A stretch of DNA of 64,000 nt from Amaurobius ferox (taxonomy: Eukaryota > Arthropoda > Arachnida > Araneae > Amaurobiidae), in NCBI GenBank assembly GCA_951213105.1, contig OX578147.1:122961142-123025141 (forward strand). Direction: 5' to 3'. Below the pieces are notes generated by a model. That model did not search any database, had not been told where the DNA came from, and saw only the letters and a list, made by a program, of their open reading frames with translations. A program made the position numbers and the translations under genes. Positions 34,776 to 47,158 of this stretch are shown here, piece after piece; position 1 is the first letter of the stretch; each line of letters opens with the position of its first letter.

Positions 34776-35574
34776 AAAGTTAAAAATATGAAATCTTGAT
34801 AATTTGTGCTAAATGAGGCCTCGATGGATGGAACAAATTTGTAGGAAACGCTGTTGCATTAATACTGCTGACAGACAAACGGAAAACTATAAAATGTCAT
34901 TTCATAATAAAACCTTTGAAAACGTATAGATTTTCACTTATCCGGAAAGTGACTTCGACTCCAAAAGAAAACCTCTCTTTAACGAAATAAAATCTTTGAT
35001 ATAAAATTATAATTTCTTTACTAAAATAATTGTATTTTTGAATATTTGAAAAATAATTCGAAAAATTTAGAGCCTTCCCTTAATATTACCTTCTTAAAAA
35101 TCGATAGACTTGTGATGCCAGCTCACAGCAAGGAAAAATGCATGTTCTTTTTCGTCTGTCTTCATTTCTTATGGTGTCAAATCACAGCCGTGAGTCAACG
35201 GCCTGTAGCGTGATAACTCGAAACTAAACGGTTAAAACTAAAGATATGGGGTCCGTATGTTCAATTCGGGTATACGTCGTTTGAAAGTTCGCTGGTCGAT
35301 AGCAATTTGAAATGGCGCAAGATCTTGCCACGACAGTCCTCTTTTGTTTACAATTTAAAAGAATCCTTCGATATTTTCGAAACAGATTCTACCCATTGAT
35401 TCGCAGAGACATTGATGAAAAGGTTTATTCTTCTTCAGCAACATTCCGGAGAGTCATATTTTTGACCTCAACACGATTCTTTCCATTTTCACATACTACT
35501 ACGCTTTCTAGAGACAGTAATTGAGTCGTATACTAAATACGCAGTCAGAGAAGGTATTACAAAGGAAAATATTT

Positions 35575-35720
35575 CACCTGATGGTAGATGTAAGGATTGT
35601 GTCCAATCAATCCATCGGAAACGCATTAAGGATAAAAAAAAGTCAAAGGACTTTTTGTGTTGCACCAGACACTCCCCTTACTTATTGATCATACTTCGTA
35701 GTCTTCTTTCCCTATTTTGC
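35575..35720 (+). repeat. Dispersed monomer of the 285-bp repeat (c)
   Basis: Contains GATGGTAGATGTAAGGATTG, CAATCAATCCATCGGAAACG, GTTGCACCAGACACTCCCC and CTTATTGATCATACTTCGTA. It is followed by a C-run (about 35729-35745). Confidence 0.7.
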
Positions 35721-35859
35721 ATATCCGTCCCCCCCCCCCCCCCCGCTTCCCAAATAACATCCAAAACCAGAATAAGGTAACGTGATAAAAGTCTAATACT
35801 TTTTAAAAGATACCATGTTATGGATGTATTTTGCTTTTATTACAATACATATAATATGT

Positions 35860-36110
35860 AAAAGTAATGTGTATGGTCAATAATCTGACTCGAATTTTGA
35901 TGGATATACAAATTTTAAGCATGCCTGAATCAACCATTTTTAAATGATGCATGTGTGTTTGTCGACTTGATATCTCTAACAAATGGGACAAATCGAAATA
36001 AATTTGGTACGATTTATTCCATCAATAAACGTCAGAGGTTCATTTATAATTATATGCAAAAAAAAATTCAAAAATTGCGCTAAAAATGTATCGCTGAATT
36101 AATGCTCTTA
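35860..36110 (+). repeat. Diverged Family P fragment
   Basis: Keeps the order of a Family P 5' half: CGAATTTTGATGGAT, AAGCATGCCTGAATCAACCA, a short TG run, and AATTTGGTACGATTTATTCC. It lacks the palindrome and the CGCCAA region. Confidence 0.45.
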
Positions 36111-36194
36111 TTTCACTATTTTATTTCTGTAGATTAATGTAATTCTTGTAAAAAAAAACTAACAAAATAGAATTGATTGTATCCAGCTAGCCAT

Positions 36195-37942
36195 TAAAAA
36201 AAATCTATTGTGGACAGCACATGACTTTCCTTATATAATGAAGTGAATTTATTTCTTTAACGGTAAATAAGAGATAAAAAATCCACAGTACATTGTTTGT
36301 AACGTGAAATTGTACATTTGCCGCTTTTCCAGATGACAACATGTAAAACTATTATACTTTACTAAACTCTAAAGTAACAAATATCAATATTGATATCATC
36401 CTAAACAATATAGACCATATATTTAAATATTTTAATAATAAATTCATCAATTAGGCGTCATTTTCATTAACTTGGCGTCATTTTTGCAATTTTGACGATA
36501 TCTTCGTCAATGTGAGGTTAAATATCACCAAGTTGACTATATGTAGAGGAGCATTACTTATATAATAAAATGTATGCCTATCATATGACGTAATTAAAAA
36601 TTTGCAAAACATTGCATTCCATTTAGCATAATTTTATCAATTTGTCGACACTTTTATCATTTTGATAACATTTTTTTTCAACTTGGCAACAGTTTCGCCA
36701 ATTTGCCAACAATTAAAAAAGTCGCCAAGTTGGCGATGAGCCGCCAAAATTCGTGGCCAGAATTCCTTCAAGCTTTACAGACGGAGAAATAGGTTATTCT
36801 TAAGTTTTTTCCTAAATATTGAATTTTCGCCAATTAGTTGTCATTTTCATTGATGTAGCGTCATTCTTATCCATTTAACGCAATTTTTTATTCATTTGGC
36901 AACATTTTTAACAATTTGGTGAGATTTAAAAACTCGCCAAATTGGCGATATTCCGCCAAATTCGTCGCGAATATTTCGTAAAGCATTATATGATCGGAGA
37001 AATAGGTTATTCTTAAAGTAGATAAACGACTAATGGCTTCCAAATACAAAACTATTACCCGAAGTATCTTCTCTTATAGTAGATTCTTATGTTCTTTCCA
37101 AGGTATTGAATTTTCATTAATTAGTCTTCATTTTCATTGATTTAGCGTCATTTTTATCAATTTGGTGACATTTTTATCAATATGGCGATATTTTCGTCAA
37201 TTTGGCAACGTTTAAAAAACTCGCAAAGTTGGTGATATTCAGCCAAATACGTCGCCAAAGTTCGCCAAACATTGTTTACGTAGAAATAGGTTAGTCTTAT
37301 GGTAGATAAACGACTAATAGCGTCAAATTACAAAGGTATTACCCAAAGTGTCTTCTTTCGTGAATGAAACGAGCTAAATCTACGAGAATGGTGATAATAA
37401 ACTTATCGCATAATATTACATATGAAAAGTGAACAAATTTCACAATAGTTAATACTTCTTATAAATTTTATATGATTTTTTTGATAAATGTATTTGAAAA
37501 ATGTACAATATCTCGAAAACGGTTCAAACTAGCGTTCTAAAGTTTGTGTAATTCGTTTTCTAAGGAAAAATTACATAAGAAATGATTATTTACGTAACTA
37601 TATTGAGAGTTTTAATTTTTTAATGATGTTTTCAAAATTTAATTTCAAAATTTAGGTGGTTTCTGAACATTCCATTACATGTAAAAACAATAGGCTTACA
37701 GTATTTACAGAATGTGAATTTTGTAGCAAATTTTGTTCGAATCGCTTCATTTATTCGTGAGATATCGTCTCCACAGACTCACTGACACACACACAGAGAG
37801 AGAGAGAGAGAGACATCACATCAAAAACGTCTGCTTCGTGTTCAGGGATCCTTGAAACTTGCTCTCCCGTTGATAACTCGAATTAGAATTTTCAACCCCG
37901 TTACAGTAATTTCCTTATACATTACATGTATATAAGGAAAGT
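36195..37942 (-). mobile_element. Family P long form, copy H (full length, 1.75 kb)
   Basis: On the plus strand it opens with the inverted 3' end (AAATCTATTGTGGACAGCAC, ATGACTTTCCTTATATAATG) and closes with the inverted 5' palindrome (TTATACATTACATGTATATAAGG...). Between them lie three modules of about 250-280 bp at roughly 36625-36805, 36815-37080 and 37105-37345. Each has TTGGCG-type and CGCCAA-type motifs around a palindromic core such as GTCGCCAAGTTGGCGA. CA and GA microsatellites at 37786-37813 match the TG repeats of the other copies. It is very similar to copy G. No coding frame. Confidence 0.85.
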
Positions 37943-38059
37943 AATATCAGAAAAAAAAAGAGATCAATCCAACATTTAAACAACATAGATCAATCATGCA
38001 TAAAGCATTGATTATGAAACACTTTTCAACTAAAATGCAATTTTATTTAAACATCTCTA

Positions 38060-38425
38060 AAATGCGATACATTCAGCGGTGATATTTTTAAAATTATCAA
38101 AATACTACAATAATTTAGTATATTTGAAAACTTCATCGAAAACACATTAACTTTATTCAAATAACGTCATCGAAATGTAAATCGCCTGGCTCTCTATATA
38201 AAAGCAGTGAATATTTCATTCATACACTTTTTTCCATTCCCTTAATTCAGCAGCGATATCTTTAAAATTATCACAATACTACAATAATTTATTTTACTTG
38301 AAAACGTAAAACCCTGAAGGTAAAATTGCTTTCTAACTACATGCTTAAAACTTCATCAAAAAAGCTATAATATGGAATCGCCTGCTTCTCTATGTAAAAT
38401 CAATGAATGTTTCATTCATATCAGC
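38060..38425. repeat. About 177-bp tandem duplication
   Basis: Two direct units share TATTTTTAAAATTATCAAAA or TATCTTTAAAATTATCACAA, then TACTACAATAATTT, then AATCGCCTG(G/C)(C/T)TCTCTAT and a TTTCATTCATA end. They start near 38072 and 38248. Confidence 0.65.
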
Positions 38426-38950
38426 TTTTTCAGACTCCAGAGCCAAATAATTTGTGTTAAAGAAATTCAGCAATTCTTATACAACTCATCTTAGAGCTTG
38501 ATGTGTTTGCATTCTCCATGCCGGAAAGTTAGGCTTCGTTGTGGAAATGATCAAAGTTTGATTATCGTTTAAACTTCAAAATATTGTAATTGCGTTGGCG
38601 TAGTATATAGATGCGCACAGAAAAAAAAATAAAGCTGTTTTAAGGCGGATGCAACACTAAATATAAATTAAAAAGAACTTTAAAAATCACGATTTTGACA
38701 AAAGATGGATGCCATATTATATTTTGAAGTGGGTCACGTGATCTTTTCGTATAATATGGGTGCAATTATTATTTTAATTTTTATTTAAAAAACTGTAAAG
38801 CATATTTTGCTGAAAATGTTTTTATATATTTTATGGGATAATTTGAATATTTTCTAAAATTTTCGAAGCAATTTGCGAATTTTAATTCGCTTAAAAAATG
38901 TTTGAAAAATTAGGTCCCATAGAGTTCAATGTATTTCATTTTTTCAACCG

Positions 38951-39527
38951 GAATGGAACGAGTTAGATTCATGAGAATGATGCCACCAAATTTATGGCAT
39001 GATATTTTATATGAAAATTAAGTGATGTTTTTCAACAGTTAATATTTATTTTAATTTATGGGATTTTTTTTATACATTTATTTGAAAAATGGGCCTCGAG
39101 AACGTTCATGCTAGCATTCCAAAGTTTAGGCCAATTGTTTTCTAAGGAAAAATTACATAAGAAATGTCTATTTGTGTAACTTGATTAAAGGTTTTGATTT
39201 TTTGATGATTTTTCCAAATTTCACTCGAAAATTTAGGGAGGTTCTGAACATTCGATTGTGTTTAAAAACAATAAGCTTCCAGTATTCATGGATTGTAATT
39301 TTTGTACCAAATTTCATTCGAATCGCTCCATTCGTTCGTAGGATATCATCATCACAGACTCACTGACACACATATACTTTCCACACACACTCACACATCA
39401 CCTCAAAAATGTTCGATTCGTGATGTAAGGATGCTTGAAGCATGCTCTTCCGTCGAAAACTCGAATTCGAATTTTCAACCCCGTCACAAATTATACATTA
39501 CATTATTTTATATAAAGAAAGCAAAAA
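38951..39527 (-). mobile_element. Family P copy F, 3'-truncated
   Basis: Plus-strand order: GAATGGAACGAGTTAGATTC, CTCGAGAACGTTCATGCTAG, ACATTCGATTGTGTTTAAAA, ACACAC repeat, and the AAAACTCGAATTCGAATTTTC block, ending in a degraded palindrome near 39500-39527. The TTGGCG module region and 3' end are missing. Confidence 0.75.
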
Positions 39528-40044
39528 AGTAGCTGATTTAAAACAATGGCTGATTTTAAATGCCTGCTATATTTCCGTTTTTCCACGGTTAATGAGTGAT
39601 ATCAAGGTTGTTCGAATATGTATAGTAGAACTATTGTGCAACTTTTTAAATAGATTTTTTCGAAAAGCATGCAATATATCTAAGTAGATTCATGCTAGTA
39701 GTGAAAATAATTGCTAATCGTTTTTTAATAGGATACGTATGAAAAACCGATCGAATTAGCCATAACGAATCCTATTTAAATAACAACTGTGTCAAATTAC
39801 TTTTTAGGGGATACATCTTCTCAAGAATTATAGTTTCTGCCTGTAAGGAACCTTTTTAACACTTTACAACATTGTTGAAAGGTGTTTATGACTTTGTTCA
39901 TTCTGTCCATCTGTCTGTCCGTTCGCAAGATAGCTGCCGTAAAAATGACATTATCAAAATGAAAATTTCGTAAGTTGTTGAGACTGTCTGTGTGAGATAT
40001 GGGAATGTAATTGAATAATATCACCCAATTAGTTTTGGATTGAT

Positions 40045-40400
40045 TCATGAGAAAAGATACTTTGAGTAATACTTTTGCATTTGAACGCCAATAGTCATTT
40101 ATCTGCTATAAGAATAACTTATTTCTCCGTCCATAACGCTTGGCGAGATTTTGGAGATGAATTTGGCGGAATGTCGCCAACTTGGCGACTTTTTAAAATG
40201 TTGCCAAATTTACGAAAATCTCGCCAAATGGATAAAAATGAGGTTAAATCAAAGAGAATGACGATTAATTGATGAAAATTCAATATCTTGGAAAGAATAT
40301 AAGTATCTATTATAAGAATAACCTATTTTTATTTACTGTAAAATTAGTAAATTCATAGTATTATATAAGGAAAGTCATGTATTGCCCACATCAGATTTTT
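40045..40400 (+). mobile_element. Family P copy E, 5'-truncated (module plus 3' end)
   Basis: Starts at GAGAAAAGATACTTTGAGTA, contains GGCGGAATGTCGCCAACTTG GCGAC and a complete 3' end (AAGTCATGTATTGCCCACAT). The 65-codon plus frame inside is spurious. It recurs in other copies only because the DNA recurs. Confidence 0.82.
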
Positions 40401-42403
40401 AAATCAACTTCCAAAATCAGCAGCGTGTACTACATCCAGTTTCTCTAAAAATATATATGAATTATTAAATGTATTTTAAAGACATAACAGTTTACAACCA
40501 GAACTTTTTATAAATAAGTTTGTTCTTAAAAAATATTTTTTCTTATTAATTAACAATCTGGAAATTGATCTAAAAAATTTCGTTGCATTATCATATTTGA
40601 AAAGCATATTTCTTTGAAAGATTATATGAAATTGAAACTTTGCATTCCTATATTTCGTTGAAGAATAGTTTCTATAAATAGAACCCGATAACCTTTTGAA
40701 AATGCATAAATTGTATATTTTTCGTTTTCTGCGGATGAATCGAATTTTTCCTATTCAGATCTCGCAATCGATCATGTTTCCTCTGTTAAGTTGGCCGTTT
40801 ATCAACATTCTCGATTTCAAAAAGGCTGCCGTTTCTAAAGTCTAGCGATGATAATTCTTGTTCGATTCTTAACGCTTTTGTTAGTCGTGATTTTTCATCT
40901 GGATATCTACAGATATGATAAATTTAACATCAAAAACTCCCTTGCTTGTTGCACTATTTTGTACTTATTGAACTGAACCCAGTGCAATCTTTCATTCGTG
41001 GACAAGTTTTACATATTTTAGCGTTCTTCGGCCCAAAATAGCCGATAACTGCTCTGGATACGTAGGGAAGTTGTGTGACTGTGACTATTTTGGCGAGTTA
41101 TTTGACTATAAAATGGAACATTGCAACTTCGTGCAGTCTGAATTTAATCTTCTAGTAATTTTAAACCAACTGCATTTTAAGACTAATTTTGTCATCCACA
41201 ATAGGCGTTCATTAAATTTAAGTGCACAGCAAGGTTTCTTTCTACCAGTGCAGTTAACGTATATTACGTGCTGAAGATCACGAAAAAGAACAAAACAAGC
41301 CTCGTGCTCGGAGCGCGAATTCTGTCCTATCACCCGGGAAATTTATTTTTCAACCCATACATAATAATATGACTTTGGAGAGAATTTTTTTTTTTTAATT
41401 TTACTCTGAGAAACACACTGGAATTCCTAACAATTTCGATCACAGAATCTTTTCCTCTCTACTCAAAATGTTACATCTTGTTTACTTCAATATACGCCAG
41501 AAAGCTCTCTAACAAAATAAAATGAAATTTAAAGTGGCAGCCTCTAAAACGATACTAAAACGTGATAAGCATGTAGAGGCACTACGGCTGCTTCAAAAGT
41601 TCAGAAATTTATTTTAATTCTATATATTTTTACTCAAGTAAAAGGCAATTCTCAGTATCAGTAGCATAACTTTGCGTTTTATCTTTATTTCTATAGTTGG
41701 TATAAATTTCAATTAATTTAAAAAGGGGTAAAACGAGTCGTAGTATATAATGGGGATAACTTTTCTTTTTGAAGGTAAAAATGCTCCGTTAGTATTCGGC
41801 ATGAAATGTTGATTAAATGTATGAAGCGGTTTCAAAGGCACTAACGAGCTTACTTCCACGAGCAATCTCTACAGCAAAGAAAGGGAAATTTCTGTTAAAG
41901 AAATTTCCCTATTCACTCTTTTTCCCCCTAAATAATATGGAACTTTTCCTATTTTCTGCATCTTTTCCAGAGATTTTCACTAAAACTTCCCTGTCTTTTA
42001 TGCAATTATTCTGCAGCAAAGGTTAAGGATTCAATCCATCTCATTTATTCTCATAAAAATGTCTCTTTTTCGTATTAGAAGCCGGTTGATACATTTAATC
42101 AAATATTTATGCTCGTACTACAACATATTTTTAATGCTTTAAGACAGTAGTTTAGGTAATGCTGTTTTTTTAATTTTGTATTAAAAATAATAAGGAAATT
42201 CATAGTTAAATTTGATTTTGCATGTAAAATTTCAGAAAATGGAATTGCAGACGGATCTACTAATATGTGCTCAGGTCAGGTGGGACTACAAAACAATACC
42301 AGCCATCTGAGCCACCCATAAGAGGGGAGGGCGGATACCACTCGAGTGAAAGGGGGTATCAGAGGATTCCAGCCACCCGATTTTTTTATGGTGCTAATGT
42401 TTG
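40401..42403. other. AT-rich DNA, no supported gene
   Basis: Several 65-75 codon frames on both strands (for example 41071-41333 and 41817-42026) are unrecognised. A GC-richer stretch at 42285-42385 (AGCCACCCATAAGAGGGGAG) is of unknown origin. Confidence 0.4.
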
Positions 42404-42562
42404 TGTTTGACATATCACACACACATACACACATGCATGCATGCATGCATACGCACATGCATACACACACACACATGCATGCGCACATGCATACACACAC
42501 ACACATGCATACGTACATGCATACACACACATGCGCATACATACATACATATACATATACAG
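42404..42562. repeat. ACACATGCATGC compound microsatellite
   Basis: Alternating CACACA, CATGCATG and CATACATA units. All overlapping His/Thr/Met-rich or Cys/Val/Tyr-rich frames (42276-42720) are products of this repeat. Confidence 0.92.
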
Positions 42563-43974
42563 AGACACCGTTTTGCACAAGAGCTCGAAATATATTCAGA
42601 ATGTCTCAGAATAGTATTTTCGCCAAAATCTCGATTTTAGAAATTTTTTGGCAAACAATAATTTATCTCTATAGCATTAAAGCGAAAAAATTGGATTCTT
42701 CCAGAAATAAAATTTTATAATATTTCAATATTTCCAAATATTCTAATGGCTAACTTTATGATCAATTTCTTTTTTAGAATGCTAAATGCAATACTATTAA
42801 TTATTCTCAGATTATACAATTCAGTGACTTAATTATTATAGTTTTTCTTTGCATACCCCTCGTCATCAGACTTAATATGAAATAATTTCATAAAATAGAA
42901 AAAAATATATTTCCATGAATAATCTGTAACTTTCAGACATTTTTTTCCCTTTGCATTATCTTCTAATGATTTTAAACCTTCTAAAACAAATGTCGTGCCA
43001 GGCATTACGAATGTCAAAATTCTTTGTCATATTCCTTCTAAGATTAAACAATTATATTTGATTTATTGGCAAAAATAATGATGATTTCTTTCAGGGAAGT
43101 CGTTAAATTGTCTTTAAAGATAATAATCCTTTTGCATATATTTATATAATATTTCTGAACGTTATTTAAAAATTATATGATGGAAAATTAGGAAGAAAAT
43201 GAAGAAACCAAGTCATTCCATTGAAAAATCTTTCAATTTATTTTTATTTACATGCATTAAATGAAAGAGGATTTAACTGTTATGTTTAAGAACGCAATAT
43301 TTGTTTTTTCGTTGCATGTTGTATACAAACAACAGCTAAACTCGATACTGACCTAGATATCAGTAAAAACATTTCCTGCATTAAATCCATCTCAAATAAA
43401 AAATTAATCTCTCCCACAACATTATATAGAAGGCTGAGATATAAGACATTTTGTATTGCTGTTGAATGCCCTACATACGATAATCTGTGTATTGATTCTT
43501 CATCAAAAAGTGTAATTATGTGGATATGTATTTGTGTACTAATTTCTAGATCTGTGATAAAATGTCAAGATATAGAAAAATATATCTAAAGATAGCGGGT
43601 AAAAGCAAATAAGTCAAAAATTCCAATTTTTTTTTATAATATACTTTATTTAAAATAATTATGATCTTTGTCGCGAGAAAAGCAAGAAAGAAAAACTTTA
43701 AACACTTATTAAATTCTGTACGTATAACGGTGGGGTAAAAAAACGCAAATTAAGAAATGTTATTATTTATTTAGCTCATAAATGCATAACAGACTCCATA
43801 AAAATTAAATTTGCTTTTTGAAAACAAAAAACTAAAATTTAAAAAAATGTTCTCCTGAAAGCATCAAAATTTTCTTTCCTCGCTATTTCAAAATCCTTGT
43901 TTTTGATTTGTGTGCTTTTTCTCGCCAGCTCTAGATATTCTCTTATTTGAAAATTTGAATAGCTGTATATCATG
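42563..43974. other. AT-rich DNA, nothing recognised
   Basis: No gene or placed repeat was seen. Confidence 0.45.
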
Positions 43975-44275
43975 AATAAGGAAAACTTGAGTAATGTATA
44001 TAAGCACAAATAACACAATAATTAAGCATACAAATGTTTCAAGGATACGCTGGATCCCCGTCGGCAGTGCAAGAGAACCAACAAAGATATGGCATCCAAC
44101 AGGGCACGAAGAAAATCCAGCGTATCCTTGGAATCTAGCGTATCGTTGAAATCCAGCGTATCCTTGAAACAGCTGTATGCTGAATAGGAGAACAGCTGTA
44201 TGCTGAATAGTGTTATGTGTGCCTGTGTATTTTATAACCTTGCTCAAGTTTTTGTTATCCTTTACACAAAGTGTA
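43975..44275. mobile_element. Foldback MITE, copy 2
   Basis: The left arm has GAAAACTTGAGTAATGTATA, TAAGCACAAATAACACAAT and TTTCAAGGATACGCTGGAT. The right arm has repeated inverted forms (CAGCGTATCCTTGAAACAGC, TGTATGCTGAATAG) and AAGTTTTTGTTATCCTTTAC. Inside the right half the GCGTATCCTTGxAA word is repeated three times. The 119-codon minus frame here comes from this internal repetition. Confidence 0.65.
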
Positions 44276-44790
44276 ATTTACTTATATATCATGAAATCCT
44301 TTTGGAATTGATATCAGCATAGGTTGCTCAACATTATACGTGCTTTCCTAAATTCAGCCAAAATGCAATATTACACAAAATAAGGATGTATCAGTGTTTG
44401 TTCCATGGAGTCTGAGAGAAGGAAATAAAATTCCTGTTGGTGAAAAGAGTTAAAGTACTATAATGATTTTATAGTTGCGTCCAGGTGTCGCTAGTATTAG
44501 TAAAGTCTCATATGTTCGTATTAGCCGCAACAGAAAGGCGTAGTGTTCAGTATATGTATTTTTGATATTTTTAAATTAAAGATTCCTCTTTATGAGTAAT
44601 AGTGATTAGTACTTTTTTCTAATTTAAAAACAGGTTACATGTTGTATGAGGGCAGAGTAAATTCATAGGTAAAAGAAATTTCAATACGTAGGCATAGTTT
44701 TTATTGTTTGGGTTCATATCTGCATTACACCAATGATTTTCATTTTCTGCAACATGAACAATTAAAATAAATATTATTTAATTGTCCACA

Positions 44791-44976
44791 TGAATTATTT
44801 TCTCAAACGATTTTGACGACTTCCTAAAATGGTGTTTTATCTCCTTCAATTTACCTCCTTGGTTAGGGCTTATCTTATCACAGCGCAAGGCTCAACTGTA
44901 TCCCGGGTTCCGTATAAGGGAAGTGGGATATAGTTAGCCCTTGCCCAGCGCCACCTGAATTATTTTTTCAAACGAT
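44791..44976. mobile_element. Hairpin-forming 145-bp insert flanked by 20-bp direct repeats
   Basis: The insert 44811-44955 sits between direct repeats TGAATTATTTTCTCAAACGA and TGAATTATTTTTTCAAACGA (19 of 20 match), as expected for retroposition. Within it, CAGCGCAAGGCTCAACTGTA/TCCC pairs with GGGATATAGTTAGCCCTTGC/CCAGCG across a loop of about 20 nt, giving an imperfect hairpin stem of about 24 bp. This could be a retroposed structured small RNA or a short SINE. I do not recognise a known snRNA, snoRNA or 7SL sequence. Orientation is unclear. On the minus strand the insert would end GTCGTCAAAA, a weak A-rich tail. Confidence 0.55.
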
Positions 44977-44984
44977 CAAACAAT

Positions 44985-45660
44985 TATGGCATTTTCTCAA
45001 CATGCAGTTTTAACATATTTTCTTTACCTTCATGATTTGTATCTGTATTTCTGTCCATGAAGTTCAAGAGATTTCTTTCAGATTTCTCTTTCCTTTTAAC
45101 TCCATGTCTCAAGCAATTTTTCTTCGAAACTATTAAAATGCTCACAATGCTATTTGCTGTCAAAATCAACTTCAAACTCTCTCCCAATTTTAAGCCATTG
45201 AAATGATACCACGGAGTTTATTATTTTAATTGTCCAGGGACAAAGATACAATTCCTGGCAGCATTTTCAATTACTATCAACATTCCTGTACTGTGTCATT
45301 AACATTCAATGAATTGAAGCAACAAATGTCTAAAAAAATATCGTACATTTTTAATAAATATAATTGATCTTTCTGCGACTATTTTTATCTAGTTCCAAAA
45401 AACATTTAAATTATTTTAACTGTTTTTTCGAATTCTCTGCAGTGTATATAAAAATGTATCAATTATGGAAGGTATATTTATTTAATCCAATGAATAATGG
45501 GATAGGAAAGAAAATTATTTTTTATCTCATAATTTATTATTTTGTACTTTGCTGGCAGAAATATAAAATAAATAATTGCGATAAGAAAAAGTAAATTTTA
45601 TTGAATAGAAATAAATGATTCAATGTAAAATACGGTTGTTTATTACTTTCTGTCGTTACT
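44985..45660 (+). repeat. Diverged segmental duplication, left copy
   Basis: Shares an ordered series of blocks with 50215-50830: AATTGTCCAGGGACAAAGAT, ATTCCTGGCAGCATTTTCAA, AATTATTTTAACT, TGTATCAATTATGGAAGGTA, TATTTATTTAATCCAATGAA and AATTGCGATAAGAAAAAGTA. Same orientation, 5.2 kb apart. No conserved coding frame, so the similarity is at the DNA level. Confidence 0.65.
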
Positions 45661-45744
45661 AAGATTGTGCTGTTCAAGTGTTTAGAAAACATTATAGAGG
45701 ACACTAATAAATTATTCTCATCTTTAATTTTAACTCTCCTGGCA

Positions 45745-45800
45745 GTGAAATAAAAAATCAGATGTGGGCAACATATCACTTTCCTTACACAATACTGACT
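45745..45800 (-). repeat. Family P 3' end, half of a split copy
   Basis: The plus-strand sequence AAAAAATCAGATGTGGGCAA followed by CATATCACTTTCCTTACAC is the inverted Family P 3' end. The matching next part of the element appears at 49355-49445, on the other side of the insertion cluster. Confidence 0.65.
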
Positions 45801-46177
45801 TTCATACTCGCGTCCAAAATCCACTAATATTTAATTAATATCCCGTGAAATATATGATTTTTGACGAATTGTTTGGCATCAAAATGTAGAATTACAGCGA
45901 AACCTAGCTATAACAGCATTGCCTATAACGATAAACTTGTCTATCACGATATTTTCTGCTGCCTTGGCAGATTTTCTATATACTAATGCATGCCAAACTT
46001 GTCTATAACCAGGGTTTCTTTCAGGCATACATCCGGGGGAGGGGGGTTCACCTCCCTCCCCCCGGAAACATTTTATGTTAACGTAGTTTCTATTTGTGTG
46101 ACAGCATTTAGATCATTTTTATTTCGCGATTGATTATTTTCAGAACGAGATTTTGTGGCTGCATGTAGTCCAAATTG

Positions 46178-46212
<35 letters not shown>

Positions 46213-46214
<2 letters not shown>

Positions 46215-47103
46215 AGGTGTCCCAAAAACATTGATCTCGGCTTTTATTCCTTAAATATTGATCTTAGACATATAATAAATTACAAGGTGGCGTAAAAAAG
46301 ATACAGAATTTTATGAAATCGATAAAAATTTTCAGGGGATTAAATTTTAAGAAATACAAAATTTAAATTTTTATACAGCCCACGTACAAAAACATTTCCA
46401 ATGAGTAAAATGTGCCCCATACACTAATAAGGTGATATACAAAATTTCAGCATTTTAACATAAAATATACAAGAGATATGTTTAAACAAAGTTAGTGAGG
46501 AATTAATCAAATTAAAATGTAAATGTTTACAGCAAGAGTGCAAATGACTCAACGCAGAAACGCATCATAGGTTTGTTATCAGGCGAATGCAGCTCTGTAT
46601 TGGCATGGATGGAAAACATTTTGAACAAGCTTTGTAATCTTCAGTGTAATCACAGTGTAGATACTTTTGTACCAATTAATAGCAAAATTAATATTTATTT
46701 ATGTAACCATTGTTTTCTTTCGTAATTTGTGTATGACCCCCTAAAACGCGATCTGCCGACATGATTTTTCCCTTCTGAGAACCCATGTCGATGCATCTAA
46801 AAATGGTTTAAGTCAGCATTTTTGTCTTTTCATATCTCTGGGACTTTTTATGATAAAATGCTGAAATTTTGTACATCGCCTTATTAGTGTATGGGGCATA
46901 CTTTACTCATTGAAAACGTTTTTGCACGGGGGGGGGCTGTATAAAAATTTAAATTTTGTATTTCCTAAAATTTAATTTCCTTGAAAGATTTAATCGATTT
47001 CATGAAGTTCTGTACCTTTTTTTACGCAACTTTGTAATTTATTATATATGTCTAAGATCAATATTTAAGGAATAAAAGCCGAGGTCAATGTTTTTGAGGC
47101 ACC

Positions 47104-47106
<3 letters not shown>
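46213..47106. mobile_element. Mariner-like foldback element, 270-bp arms
   Basis: The left arm is 46213-46481 and the right arm 46831-47106. They are inverted copies: CAAGGTGTCCCAAAAACATT at the left end, CAGGGTGCCTCAAAAACATT inverted at the right. TA repeats flank both ends, so the exact TA target is within a microsatellite. The arms share long blocks such as TGATCTCGGCTTTTATTCCT. The 349-bp centre has no open frame. The CAGGGTGTCCCA-type end is common in Tc1/mariner elements. Confidence 0.85.

Positions 47107-47150
<44 letters not shown>
47107..47150. repeat. TA microsatellite
   Basis: A run of about 20 TA units next to the mariner-like foldback. A matching run precedes the left arm at 46181-46212. 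Confidence 0.95.

Positions 47151-47158
<8 letters not shown>

Noticed and set aside
35150..35310. tRNA-like or SINE-like segment with a GTTCAATTCGGG word
   Set aside because: No A-box at the right distance, no fold and no target duplication.
40075..40272. Frame with GGMSPTWR-like words as a conserved protein
   Set aside because: It is the TTGGCG module of Family P read in one frame. Other copies have stops and frameshifts in it.
42276..42720. Cys/Val/Tyr- and His/Thr/Met-rich frames of 60-124 codons
   Set aside because: They are translations of the ACACATGCATGC microsatellite in several frames.
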